In this document: in pieces, positions 52,132-60,944 of the stretch | How the letters are laid out: the number at the start of each line of letters is the position of its first letter | How positions within the stretch are numbered: position 1 is the first letter of the stretch | The notes under the pieces: generated by a model | Told to the model about the DNA's origin: nothing | Databases searched by the model: none | Seen by the model: the letters and a program-made list of their open reading frames with translations, nothing else | Program-made: the position numbers and the translations under genes | NCBI RefSeq assembly: GCF_029894425.1 | Contig: NZ_JARXYJ010000001.1 | Location: 4,960,001-5,024,000 of the forward strand | DNA length: 64,000 nucleotides | Source: Streptomyces sp. SAI-127 | Lineage (GTDB): Bacteria > Actinomycetota > Actinomycetes > Streptomycetales > Streptomycetaceae | Reading direction: 5' to 3'

Positions 52132-53856
52132 CTATCCGGGCAGGCGCCGGTTCGACAGTCCGAACCCGCGGCGGTCGCGGTGCCGGGCGAGGACCTCCGC
52201 CGACAGCCGTTCGGTGAGGTGCCGGGATCGCTGCCCGGGGTCGCGGCCCACCCGTTCGGCGATCCGGCCCAGCGCCGCGACGGCCCAGTGGGGGTCGCTG
52301 AGGAACGCGTCGTGCCGCTCCCGGTTGTGGAGCCAGACGTTCACACAGGCGGTCGCAGCGAGCACCGCGGCGTACCGCGCCGCCAGCCGCAGCGCCTCGG
52401 GCCGGGCGGTGACGCTGAGGTCCGCGGGGGTCAGCGCGGCGCATTCGCGTCGTACGTCGGCCTGCTCGGCCGCGATGACGGAGACCAGGCGGCGCAGCTC
52501 GCCGTCCAGTTGGGGGGAGCCGAGGGCCGCCGCGAGCGAGGCGCTGAGGCTGTCACGCCCGCCCGAGCCGACCGACAGCCGCTCGAAGGGCAGCGGTGGC
52601 AGGTCGGCGCCGAGGCGGAACACCCCGGCGGGCGGCTGGGTGTCGTCCAGCCACCCCTTGCGGGCCAGCCGGGGCAGCTGCGGCAGCACCGTGCTGAGGC
52701 AGGCCACGCGTGCGGTGTGGCCGAAGCCGGCCGGCGCCAGGTCGCGCAGGTGCTTCTGGAAGATCCCGTAGCCGCCGTCACGGAGGTAGAACTGAGCGCC
52801 CAGCACCCGCGACAGCGCGTCCATGGCGTCCATCAGGAGGGTGGCCACGAAGTACTTGGCGGCCGAGGCGTACAGGCTGGTCTCGCCGGGGAGCAGATGC
52901 ACCGAGCGCGCGGTCACGGTGGCCAGGCAGTCGCAGATCAGCAGGTCGGTGAAGGCGTCGGCGAGGATCGAGCGGATGTACGGCATCTCGGCCAGCGACC
53001 GCCCGTACAGGACGCGCTCCTCCGCGAACCGGGCCGTGACCTCCAGGCCGGTGTCCAGGATGCCCGCGGTCATCGCCGGCAGTGCGGTGCGGGTGACCTG
53101 GAAGGAACGCAGCGCCGTCTCCACGCCGAGCCCGGGCGCCCCCAGCACGGCGTCCGCCGGGATCGGGCAGTCCCGGAACTCCAGCCCGCCGAGCTGGACC
53201 CCGCGCATCCCCGCGCTGTGGAACCGCGGCAGGTGGACCGGCGCGCCTTCGGGCAGGTCGGCCTTCTCCACGAACAGCTGCGAGTGGCTGCGGCTGCCCG
53301 GCGCGGTGGACGTGCGCGCGAAGAGCACCATGGCCTCGGCGCGCCGGGCGTTGGCGATCACTTCCTTGCGCCCGTTGAGCCGTAGCCGCCCGTCGGCGCC
53401 CGGCAGCGCCGAGAACTCGGCCCGCGCGAAGTCGTTGCCGTGTGCCAGCTCGTGGTAGCCGGAGACGGCCCGGCCACCCGCCAGCAGCACGTCGGCCATC
53501 CGGCGGCGCTGCCGTTCGTCGCCCGCGGTCCAGACGTTGACAGCGGGGATGAGGCTGCTCGCTCCGTATCCGAGGCCCAGGCAGGGGTCATGCCGGAAGA
53601 CGACCCGCATGACCTCGATGAGGTGGTCGAGCCGGGTCAGCCGCCCGCCCAGTTCGGGCGGGACGAATTCGGCGTTCAACCCGTGGTCGTCCAGCAGCCG
53701 TTCGCCCGCGGCGAGCATCTCGCCCGCCTCGTCGGCCGCCAGCACCGCGGCGTGGCCGGTCGGATTGCCCGGATCCCAGGGGTCGCCGAACCGGCGTTCG
53801 AGGTCGGCGAGGGAGGCGGCCGCAGGGGCGTCGCGCGACCCGGTTCCGTCGATCAC
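52132..53856 (-). CDS. Long acyl-CoA dehydrogenase (ACAD-B)
   Basis: A 574-residue protein starting at GTG 53856. The N-terminal helical domain has VPPELGGRLTRLDHLIEVMR. The usual TEPxxGSD is replaced by YHELAHGNDFARAEFSALPG. The FAD/Arg block RVLYGRSLAEMPYIRSILAD is present, followed by a long C-terminal extension (residues 390-574). Same length and layout as ACAD-A, suggesting a paired heteromer, as for the two dehydrogenases of ramoplanin and enduracidin lipid tails. Start overlaps the ACAD-A stop as GTGA. Confidence 0.82.
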   Translation of the reverse strand: MIDGTGSRDAPAAASLADLERRFGDPWDPGNPTGHAAVLAADEAGEMLAAGERLLDDHGLNAEFVPPELGGRLTRLDHLIEVMRVVFRHDPCLGLGYGASSLIPAVNVWTAGDERQRRRMADVLLAGGRAVSGYHELAHGNDFARAEFSALPGADGRLRLNGRKEVIANARRAEAMVLFARTSTAPGSRSHSQLFVEKADLPEGAPVHLPRFHSAGMRGVQLGGLEFRDCPIPADAVLGAPGLGVETALRSFQVTRTALPAMTAGILDTGLEVTARFAEERVLYGRSLAEMPYIRSILADAFTDLLICDCLATVTARSVHLLPGETSLYASAAKYFVATLLMDAMDALSRVLGAQFYLRDGGYGIFQKHLRDLAPAGFGHTARVACLSTVLPQLPRLARKGWLDDTQPPAGVFRLGADLPPLPFERLSVGSGGRDSLSASLAAALGSPQLDGELRRLVSVIAAEQADVRRECAALTPADLSVTARPEALRLAARYAAVLAATACVNVWLHNRERHDAFLSDPHWAVAALGRIAERVGRDPGQRSRHLTERLSAEVLARHRDRRGFGLSNRRLPG

Positions 53857-55577
53857 GAGGTGACCACCGAGGTCGGAGGAGCGCTGGGACGGCCTGCCGT
53901 ACGAGCGTCGAAGAGCCGGTCGAACACCTCGCCGTCGGTGGGCCGTCCCGGCGGTCGCAGCGACCGCAGCACGTAGGTGAGGACGGCCTCCAGCCACAGC
54001 GGGTCCTCGCCGGGCGTGCGGTGGTGCAGCCACACCCTCAGGGCGGCCGCACCCGCGAAGCAGTCCTCGTAGCGGCGGGCCAGCGCGAAGGCCTCCGGCT
54101 GTGCGTACTGGGAGGCGGGCGGGCTCAGCGCCAGCTCGTGGTGGAGCCGTTCGCAGCTGTCGGTGAGCTCCTCGGCGAGTTCGGCCACGCGTGCGGGCGC
54201 CCGGCCGGTGGACGCCAGCGCACGCAGTTCACCGCTCGCGGTGTGCAGGCTCTGCGTGAGGCTGCACCCGCCGCGCGCCAGCAGGCTCAGCCGGTCGAGC
54301 CGGGCCGGGGGCAGTGGGGCCGACAGGTCGGCGGTACGGCGGACGGCCTCCTCGTCGGCGGTGCCCTCCTGATGGCCGCGGACCAGCACCGGAAAGTGGT
54401 TGATCAGGACGTGCTGGTTGACGAAGGTGCTCCCGTCGAAGATGCCGACCACCCGGTGGTCGCGTTCCAGCTTCTGGAACGCGCCGTGCTCGTGGACCTC
54501 GGTGAGGAACGCGCGGGCGCCCAGCAGCTCGCCGCACGCGGCGATCAGCTCGTCGGCGCGGGTCGGGACGTAGGACTTGGCCACCGCGGAGATGACGGTC
54601 ATCTCCTGCGGCAGGGTGTGCACGCTGCGGGCCGCCAGCACGCTCACGATCTCGGCGGCGTGGAGCGCGGCGTACGCCTCTCCGAGCACGCGGCGTACGT
54701 GCGGCAGGTCGATCAGCCGACGGCCGTAGAGCTCGCGCCCCGCGGCGAACTCCTCGGCCAGCCGCACCGCCTGGTCGGCGGCGCCCAGCGACAGGGCCGT
54801 GCAGGCGGTCCGGGTGAGCTGCAGCGCCTTGAGCACGATCTCCAGCCCTGCGCCCTGCTCGCCGATCAGGGCGTCGGCCGGGAACGGGCAGTCCTCCAGC
54901 GCGATCCCGCTGATGTCGGCGCCCCGGATGCCGTGCGTGGGCACCTTGGGCAGGGGGCGCCAGCGGTCCGCGGGGAGGCGCCGTTTGTCGGCCAGCAGCA
55001 GGCTGAAGCCGCGCGGGCCGCCCTCCGGCCGGGTGCGTACGAGAAGGCAGAGGAGCGTGCCGCGGGTGGCGTTGTTGATGAGCCATTTCTCGCCGTGCAC
55101 ACGGAAGCCGCCGGGCTCGCCGGGCTCCGGCGTGGCGGTCGTCTCGCCGGCGAGCAGATCACTGCCGTGGCCGCGCTCGGTCAGTCCCCACGCCACCGGT
55201 GCCCCGGCGATGATGTCGGCGCCGAGCTCGCGCGCCTGCTCCGCACGGCCCGCCAGCCACATGCAGACGCCCCCGAGAAACGTTTTGCCGTGCCCGATCG
55301 CGACGGTCAGATCGCGGCGCGCCACCGCCCGCAGGGCCGCGACGAGCTCGTCGTAGCGGGTCAGCGCCCCACCGAACTCGGCCGGCACGTAGAGGCGCGG
55401 CAGCCCCATCCGGTCGAGCTCCCGGCAGATGTCGTCGGGGAACGACTCGCCGCGGTCCAGCTCGGCGCTGCGGGCGTAGGAGAGGAGCGCCGCGGGGTCG
55501 GCGGGATCACCGAGCGCCCGCTCGAAGCCGCGGAGGTCGGCCCGGCCGGCGTCGATCAGCGGGTCGGTGACTTTCAC
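53853..55577 (-). CDS. Long acyl-CoA dehydrogenase (ACAD-A)
   Basis: A 574-residue FAD enzyme from GTG 55577, which overlaps the smORF stop as GTGA. Visible: VPAEFGGALTRYDELVAALR, the better preserved FAD motif PVAWGLTERGHGSDLLAGET, GFRVHGEKWLINNATRGTLL, RELYGRRLIDLPHVRRVLGE and the VFIDGSTFVNQHV-type region with a possible catalytic residue (HRVVGIFDGSTFVNQHVLIN). C-terminal extension as in ACAD-B. Expected to oxidise ACP1-bound fatty acyl chains to enoyl or dienoyl forms. The longer frame to 55697 encodes an Arg-Leu repeat that arises from the wrong frame of the smORF. Confidence 0.85.
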   Translation of the reverse strand: MKVTDPLIDAGRADLRGFERALGDPADPAALLSYARSAELDRGESFPDDICRELDRMGLPRLYVPAEFGGALTRYDELVAALRAVARRDLTVAIGHGKTFLGGVCMWLAGRAEQARELGADIIAGAPVAWGLTERGHGSDLLAGETTATPEPGEPGGFRVHGEKWLINNATRGTLLCLLVRTRPEGGPRGFSLLLADKRRLPADRWRPLPKVPTHGIRGADISGIALEDCPFPADALIGEQGAGLEIVLKALQLTRTACTALSLGAADQAVRLAEEFAAGRELYGRRLIDLPHVRRVLGEAYAALHAAEIVSVLAARSVHTLPQEMTVISAVAKSYVPTRADELIAACGELLGARAFLTEVHEHGAFQKLERDHRVVGIFDGSTFVNQHVLINHFPVLVRGHQEGTADEEAVRRTADLSAPLPPARLDRLSLLARGGCSLTQSLHTASGELRALASTGRAPARVAELAEELTDSCERLHHELALSPPASQYAQPEAFALARRYEDCFAGAAALRVWLHHRTPGEDPLWLEAVLTYVLRSLRPPGRPTDGEVFDRLFDARTAGRPSAPPTSVVTS

Positions 55578-55687
55578 GAGACGCCACCGCCCGCGCCGCA
55601 GCCGTCGAAGCCGTCGAAGCCGTCGAAGCCGTCGAAGCCGTCGAAGCGGACACGGCCCCCGTCGATCAGCAGGTCGGCCACCGTCAC
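55574..55687 (-). CDS. 37-residue Phe-Asp-Gly repeat ORF between FAAL and ACAD-A
   Basis: GTG at 55687 overlaps the FAAL stop as GTGA, and its TGA at 55574 overlaps the ACAD-A start as GTGA, so it fits exactly between the two genes. It reads TVADLLIDGGRVRFDG, then FDG repeated (five FDG in total), then CGAGGGVS. The first 12 residues resemble the start of ACAD-A (KVTDPLIDAGRADLRGF), so it looks like a duplicated ACAD-A 5' end expanded by a 9-base repeat. Whether it makes a peptide or only couples translation is unknown. Confidence 0.5.
   Translation of the reverse strand: MTVADLLIDGGRVRFDGFDGFDGFDGFDGCGAGGGVS
55601..55645. repeat. Tandem repeat, five copies of a 9-base unit
   Basis: GCCGTCGAA repeated five times exactly; in-frame it codes for FDG on the minus strand. 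Copy number is likely to vary among strains. Confidence 0.9.
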
Positions 55688-57504
55688 GAGGCGTCACCCC
55701 CGGCCGCGTTGCCCAGCCGGGCGGTCACCGTCGAGGCGTCACCGCCCGCCGCCCCGCCCAGCCGGGCGCGCACGGCCGGTGACAGTTCCGCGTGCAGGAT
55801 CGGGAGTTCGCCGCCGAGGAACCGCCGGCGCAGCAGCCGTCGCTGGATCTTGCCGCTGGTGGTCCGCGCCACCGTGCCGGGAGGTACGAGTACGACGTTC
55901 TGGGCGGGCACCCCGGCGTCCCGGGTGAGGCGGTCGCGGACACGCGCGGCGACGTGGGCCAGCTCGTCCGGCGTGACCCGGTCGGCCCGGCACTCGCGGA
56001 CGACCACGACCTCCTCCTCGGGCACCGGGACGGAGAAGGCCGCGCCGACCCCGCGTTCCAGTGCAGGGTGGGCCTCCCGCGTCGCCGCCTCCAGGTCCTG
56101 CGGGTAGAGGTTGCGGCCGCGGACGATGATCAGCTCCTTGGTGCGGCCCGTGACGTACAGCTCGCCCTCGTGCAGGATCCCCAGATCCCCGGTGCGCAGG
56201 AAGCCGCTCTCCCCGTCGGGTGTGACGGCGTCGAAGACGCGCCGGGTCTCGGCGGGCCGCCCCCAGTAGCCCCGGGCGACGTTCGGGCCGCGCACCCAGA
56301 TCTCGCCGACCCGGCCGTCCGGCAGCGTCCGGCCCGCGTCGGCGTCGATGATCCGGACGTCGAGGTGCTCGGCGGGGCCGCTGCTGACGATGCGGTGCAC
56401 GGGCGCGCCGGGGGCCGGGGGCAGCAGCTCGCCGCGCTCGAACGCGGCGGTGTCCACCTCGGTGATCACGGCGCGGCGGGCAGGCCGGTCACCGGAGACG
56501 ACCAGGGTCGTCTCGGCCATGCCGTAGCCGGGGAGCATCGCCTCGGGACGCAGCCCGGCGGCGGCGAACCGCCGGGTGAACGCCTCGACGGTGGCTGCCT
56601 GGACGGGCTCGGCGCCGTTCACCGCGCACCGCCAGCGCGAGAGGTCCAGCCGTGCCAGCTGCTCGTCGGTGATCCGCTGGAGGCAGAGGTCGTAGGCGAA
56701 GTTCGGCGCGGGAGAGAAGTCGATGTCGTGCCGGTCGATCAGCGTCAGCCATGTGTGCGGACGCTTGAGGAAGGCCGTCGGTGGCATCAGCACGCTGTGA
56801 CCGCCCAGGACGAGGGGGGTGAGCAGCAGCCCGATCAGGCCGAAGTCGTGGTAGAGCGGCAGCCAGCCGCCCACCGGGCGGTCGGCGTTCATGCCGGCGA
56901 TCGCCGCGAGGATCCCGGCGTTGGCCAGCAGGTTGGCGTGGTCGACCATGACGCCCTTGGGGTCGTCGGTGGACCCCGAGGTGTACTGGAGGAAGGCCAG
57001 CGCGTGCGGGTCGGCCGGAGGCGGCCGCCACCGGTTCGGCGGAGGCGGTTCGTCCGCGACGGAATGGGGCGCGAGCACGGTCACGCCCCCGAGGTCCTGC
57101 TCCTCGGTCCAGGACACGAGCGCTGCCCGATCCGTGCCGTCGGCCAGGGCACCGGCCGCTCCCGCGTCCCGGGCGATCGCGGCGAGCCGGTCGGCCTGCC
57201 GCCGCTGACGGCCGTCGGGCGGCGGCGCGGGCACCGGGACCATGCCCGCGTACATGCAGCCCAGGAGGGACCGTGCGAACCCCGGCCCGGAGGGATGCAG
57301 GACGAGCAGCCGGTCACCGGCGGAGAACCGATCCTGCAACAGCGCGGCGACCTGACGGGCGGACCGGTCGAGTTCCCCGTACGTCACCGTCTCGTCGGCC
57401 TCGGCGCGGAGCGGATCCGCGCTGAAGATCAGGGCGGTCCGGTCACCGTGCTGCGCCGCCCTCGCACACATGAGGTCGACGAAGCTTCCGTGCTCGTGCT
57501 CCAT
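55684..57504 (-). CDS. Fatty acyl-AMP ligase (FAAL-type adenylating enzyme)
   Basis: A 606-residue ANL enzyme. Motifs: LQYTSGSTDDPKGVMVDHAN, GGWLPLYHDFGLIGLLLTPL (typical of FAALs), MLPGYGMAETTLVVSG, FLRTGDLGILHEGELYVTGR, TKELIIVRGRNLYPQDLEAA and the C-terminal Lys in TVARTTSGKIQRRLLRRRF. It should activate a fatty acid with ATP and load it on ACP1, next in the operon. The C-terminus contains a tandem duplication (RLGGAAGGDAS, RLGNAAGGDAS). First gene of the operon; about 80 bases separate it from the upstream esterase gene, so an own promoter or read-through are both possible. Confidence 0.93.
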   Translation of the reverse strand: MEHEHGSFVDLMCARAAQHGDRTALIFSADPLRAEADETVTYGELDRSARQVAALLQDRFSAGDRLLVLHPSGPGFARSLLGCMYAGMVPVPAPPPDGRQRRQADRLAAIARDAGAAGALADGTDRAALVSWTEEQDLGGVTVLAPHSVADEPPPPNRWRPPPADPHALAFLQYTSGSTDDPKGVMVDHANLLANAGILAAIAGMNADRPVGGWLPLYHDFGLIGLLLTPLVLGGHSVLMPPTAFLKRPHTWLTLIDRHDIDFSPAPNFAYDLCLQRITDEQLARLDLSRWRCAVNGAEPVQAATVEAFTRRFAAAGLRPEAMLPGYGMAETTLVVSGDRPARRAVITEVDTAAFERGELLPPAPGAPVHRIVSSGPAEHLDVRIIDADAGRTLPDGRVGEIWVRGPNVARGYWGRPAETRRVFDAVTPDGESGFLRTGDLGILHEGELYVTGRTKELIIVRGRNLYPQDLEAATREAHPALERGVGAAFSVPVPEEEVVVVRECRADRVTPDELAHVAARVRDRLTRDAGVPAQNVVLVPPGTVARTTSGKIQRRLLRRRFLGGELPILHAELSPAVRARLGGAAGGDASTVTARLGNAAGGDAS

Positions 57505-57583
57505 CGCCCCACCCTAAACGGCACTCTGGCGCCGCCGGATGAGTAATTGGCAAGACTTGTAGGTGAGTTGAGGCTTGCGCCAG

Positions 57584-58870
57584 TCACCTGCGGGTCCTGG
57601 CGGTGGGCGTGGGCTCCGGGCCGTCGGCGCGCAGCGGGTCGGAACCGGGCTTCGGGGGATCGGCGACCACGGTGCCCTTCTTGTGGTGGCGGGGCACGAC
57701 GTCCTGAGGGAATGTCAGCTGCTGGTTCATCCACTTCAGGGCGGGTGGCATCTCCTGGACCCAGGTCGGGAAGTTGTGGCTGCCGTGCTCGGGCAGGATC
57801 GACGCGACCCGCATGGGTGCCTTCACCGCCTTGATGAAGGCCTGCGTCTGCGGATAACCACGCTCGCCGTGCTTGCTCTCGGCCACCAGGACGGAGACCT
57901 GGGGGACGGGCAGGTGCTTGAGCCTCCACATCAGATCGTGGCCGTTCATCCGCTCGGTGCGGTCCGGTCCGCTGCCGAAGAGACTGCCGGTCGTCGGATC
58001 GTCCTTGACCCGGTAGTCGGGCGACAGTGCGGCGGCCGTCGTGTACACGTGCGGATCGCGCATCGTCAGCTGGAGGGCACAGCTGCCGCCGGAGGAGTAG
58101 CCCATGACACCCCAGGCACTGGCGTCGTGGCCCACCCGGTAGGCGGACTTCAGGGCGTCGGGGAGATCCCTGGCCAGGAAGGTCTCGGTCTGCGGACCGC
58201 CCGGCACGTTCACGCACTCGGTGTCACGCGGCGGGGCGATCGTCGGCCGGATCATCACCATGACGGTCGGCTGCATCTGACCGCTCTTCTGCAGTTCACC
58301 GGCGGTCTGTGACACCCGCAGATGCTGCGCGAGGTTGAAGATGCTTCCCGGGTAACCGCTGAGCGCGACGATCACCGGGAAGCGCTGCCGCTGGTACGCC
58401 TTCTGGAAGTACTGCGGCGGCAGGTAGACGAAGGCCGGGTCGACCACTCCCGTGCGGCGGCCGATGACCTTCACGGACTCCACTCGCCCGTTCACCGCGG
58501 CGGGGCCGGTGGGCAGTCCGCTGACCCGGCTCAGCTGCTCGTCGCCGGCGGGCTGTACCAGCGCCCCCTTCACGGCGACGCCGCTCACCGTGCCAATGCC
58601 GCCATCCCCCGCCTGTGTCACCCCGACGGGGGCCGTCTCGACACGGCCGAAGAGTTCACCCCACGAGCCGAAGAACTGGTACGACGAGTTCAGCCAGCAC
58701 GCGAACGCCGCGATGATCACCACCTGCGTCGTGCCGATGGCCAGCAGGCGTCCGAGCACCTGCCACAGTCCCTGCCGGGCGAACCGTGGCCACGACCAGA
58801 CCAGCAGTCCCACACACACGGCGGCGAGTGCCGCCATCACATACACGGTCGTCTCGCTGGTCAGACCCAT
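57584..58870 (-). CDS. Membrane-anchored alpha/beta hydrolase (esterase/mycolyltransferase-like)
   Basis: A 428-residue protein from ATG 58870 with two N-terminal hydrophobic segments (VYVMAALAAVCVGLLVWSWP; LLAIGTTQVVIIAAFACWLN). The extracytoplasmic alpha/beta hydrolase domain has the nucleophile Ser in WGVMGYSSGGSCALQLTMRD, an Asp/Glu region near DYRVKDDPTTGSLFG, and His in LPEHGSHNFPTWVQEM. This matches the esterase D/antigen 85-like family common in Streptomyces. The C-tail is basic and Pro-rich. Lies 80 bases upstream of the FAAL gene in the same direction; a role in acyl transfer of the operon product is possible but unproven. Confidence 0.82.
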   Translation of the reverse strand: MGLTSETTVYVMAALAAVCVGLLVWSWPRFARQGLWQVLGRLLAIGTTQVVIIAAFACWLNSSYQFFGSWGELFGRVETAPVGVTQAGDGGIGTVSGVAVKGALVQPAGDEQLSRVSGLPTGPAAVNGRVESVKVIGRRTGVVDPAFVYLPPQYFQKAYQRQRFPVIVALSGYPGSIFNLAQHLRVSQTAGELQKSGQMQPTVMVMIRPTIAPPRDTECVNVPGGPQTETFLARDLPDALKSAYRVGHDASAWGVMGYSSGGSCALQLTMRDPHVYTTAAALSPDYRVKDDPTTGSLFGSGPDRTERMNGHDLMWRLKHLPVPQVSVLVAESKHGERGYPQTQAFIKAVKAPMRVASILPEHGSHNFPTWVQEMPPALKWMNQQLTFPQDVVPRHHKKGTVVADPPKPGSDPLRADGPEPTPTARTRR

Positions 58871-59135
58871 CCGGTTGATCCCCGATTTCCTCACCTGTGC
58901 GGTTTCCTTCACACAGAAGGAGGGGTGTGGAATCCTCCGCGTTCCCCAATTAGCGCAAAAGGGGTGGTCAAACCGCCCACTCGGCCATGCCCGGGACAGG
59001 AGTGGAGCTGCCGAGTCGGCGAACCGGGCGTGTTGAGCGGGTGAAGCTTGGGCCCGCGTTCGCGCCGCGGGGCATGGATGAAGCTCCCCGCCGCATCCGG
59101 ACGAGTCGGCGGACACGACGCGCTGGAGGCGAGTG

Positions 59136-60797
59136 ATGAACCACAAACAGGTCCAGACCGGCAACACGACCCACCGGGTCCCTGTCCTCATCGTCGGCGG
59201 TTCCCTCGTCGGCCTGTCGACCTCGCTGTTCCTGGGCCGGTTGGGCGTACGGCACACCCTGGTGGAGCGGCACGCCGGCACCTCCATCCACCCCCGCGGA
59301 CGGGGCAACAACGTCCGCACGATGGAGCTGTTCCGGACGGCCGGCGTGGAAGCGGGGATCCGGGACGCCGCCGCCACGCTGGCCGGCAACCACGGGATCC
59401 TGCAGACACCCACCCTGGTCGGCGACGCGGGCGAGTGGCTCTTCAGGGAGATCGACCCGGGCGGCGGACTGGCCCGCTTCAGCCCCAGCTCATGGTGCCT
59501 GTGCAGCCAGAACGACCTGGAGCCGGTGCTCCTCGAACACGCCGGGCGGCTCGGCGGCGACCTGCGGTACGGCACCGAACTGCTGTCGTTCGAGAGCGGG
59601 CCCTCCGGCGTCACCGCGGTGGTCAAGAGCCGGGAGACCGGCGAGCACACCACCTTCCTCGCGGACTACCTCGTCGCCGCCGACGGCCCCCGCAGCCCCG
59701 TCCGCGAGCAGCTCGGCATCGGCCAGAGCGGTCCCGGCGACCTGTTCAGCAACGTCAGCATCACCTTCCGCTCCCGCCGCCTCGCCGAGGTCGTGGGCGA
59801 ACGCCGTTTCATCGTCTGCTATCTGACCGACCCGGCGGCCGACGGTGCCCTGCTCCCCGTGGACAACCGGGAGAACTGGGTCTTCCACGCCCCCTGGCAC
59901 CCCGAACGCGGCGAAACGCTGGAGGAGTTCACCGACGAGCGGTGTGTCGAACACATCCGTCGCGCGATCGGCGTCGCCGACCTCGACGTGGAGATCACCG
60001 GCAGGGCCCCCTGGCACGCCGCCCAGCGGGTCGCCCGGAGCTACCGGGCGGGACGCGTCTTCCTGGCCGGCGACTCGGCCCACGAGATGTCCCCCACCGG
60101 GGCGTTCGGCTCCAACACCGGCATCCAGGACGCGCACAACCTCGCCTGGAAGCTCGCCGCGGTGATCGGCGGCTGGGCCGGGGAGGCGCTGCTGGACACC
60201 TACGACGCCGAGCGCCGCCCGGTCGCGGAGGCGACCAGCGCCCGCGCCGCCGCACGGTCGGTCGAGCACAGCCATCCCGGTTTCGCCCCGTCGCCCGGCG
60301 CGGGCGGCGGCACCGGCCCGCAGCGCGGCATCCTCAACGTGGCCCTCGGCTACCGCTATCCGCAGGGCGCCGTCGTCGGCACCGACCCCGCGACGCCGGT
60401 CGTCCCGGAACGCCTCGACCTGTCCGGAGAACCCGGCAGCAGGGCGCCCCACCTGGCGGTACGGCACCGGGGTGAACGGATCTCCACCCTGGACCTCTAC
60501 GAGACGTCGTTCGTCCTGCTCAGTGACGCCGATGACCCAAGTGGCTGGCACGAGGCCGCCGTCCGCCTCGCCGAAGAGACATCCGTCCCGCTGACCTCGT
60601 ACCGGGTGGGCGACGGTTCCGGTGCCGAGCTGACACCCGAGGGCGACGCGGACTGGTCGGCCGCCCACGGTACGACGCGTGAGGGCGCCGTACTCGTCAG
60701 GCCCGACGGGTTCGTGGCCTGGCGATCACCCGGGCCGGTCCCGGATGCCGGGTCGGCGCTGCGCCAGGTCCTGACCACGCTGCTGGGGGCGGTCTGA
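59136..60797 (+). CDS. FAD-dependent aromatic hydroxylase (polyketide type)
   Basis: A 553-residue group A flavoprotein monooxygenase. FAD-binding LIVGGSLVGLSTSLFLGRLG, the DG motif YLVAADGPRSPVREQLGI, and the GD motif VFLAGDSAHEMSPTGAFGSN then TGIQDAHNLAWKLAAVIGGW are all present, with a thioredoxin-like C-terminus. This is the TetX/PgaE-like type acting on polycyclic aromatic polyketides. Start ATG 59136 after GGAGG. In whiE spore-pigment clusters a hydroxylase of this type (ORF VIII) lies next to ORF I; here it is 1.5 kb from the ORF I homologue with a sortase and a small protein between. Confidence 0.88.
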   Translation: MNHKQVQTGNTTHRVPVLIVGGSLVGLSTSLFLGRLGVRHTLVERHAGTSIHPRGRGNNVRTMELFRTAGVEAGIRDAAATLAGNHGILQTPTLVGDAGEWLFREIDPGGGLARFSPSSWCLCSQNDLEPVLLEHAGRLGGDLRYGTELLSFESGPSGVTAVVKSRETGEHTTFLADYLVAADGPRSPVREQLGIGQSGPGDLFSNVSITFRSRRLAEVVGERRFIVCYLTDPAADGALLPVDNRENWVFHAPWHPERGETLEEFTDERCVEHIRRAIGVADLDVEITGRAPWHAAQRVARSYRAGRVFLAGDSAHEMSPTGAFGSNTGIQDAHNLAWKLAAVIGGWAGEALLDTYDAERRPVAEATSARAAARSVEHSHPGFAPSPGAGGGTGPQRGILNVALGYRYPQGAVVGTDPATPVVPERLDLSGEPGSRAPHLAVRHRGERISTLDLYETSFVLLSDADDPSGWHEAAVRLAEETSVPLTSYRVGDGSGAELTPEGDADWSAAHGTTREGAVLVRPDGFVAWRSPGPVPDAGSALRQVLTTLLGAV

Positions 60798-60944
60798 CTC
60801 CCGCCCGATCCAGGCGCGTTCACCCGGGTGACCGTCCCGAGTGGTGGCGGGCGCGGGGCTGACTGACGGTGGATCACGTCGGGGGAGGGCCCAATTCAGC
60901 TGACGAAGCACCAGCTGCCCGGCCGCCGACGGAAGGAACGTCTT

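Noticed and set aside
55601..55645. Tandem 9-base repeats as a CRISPR array or origin iterons
   Set aside because: Units are contiguous, coding and lack spacers or an AT-rich replication region.
55574..55697. Arg-Leu repeat N-terminus of ACAD-A (start at 55697)
   Set aside because: The repeat is the 9-base array read in the wrong frame; the GTG at 55577 gives a normal dehydrogenase start and couples to the smORF stop.
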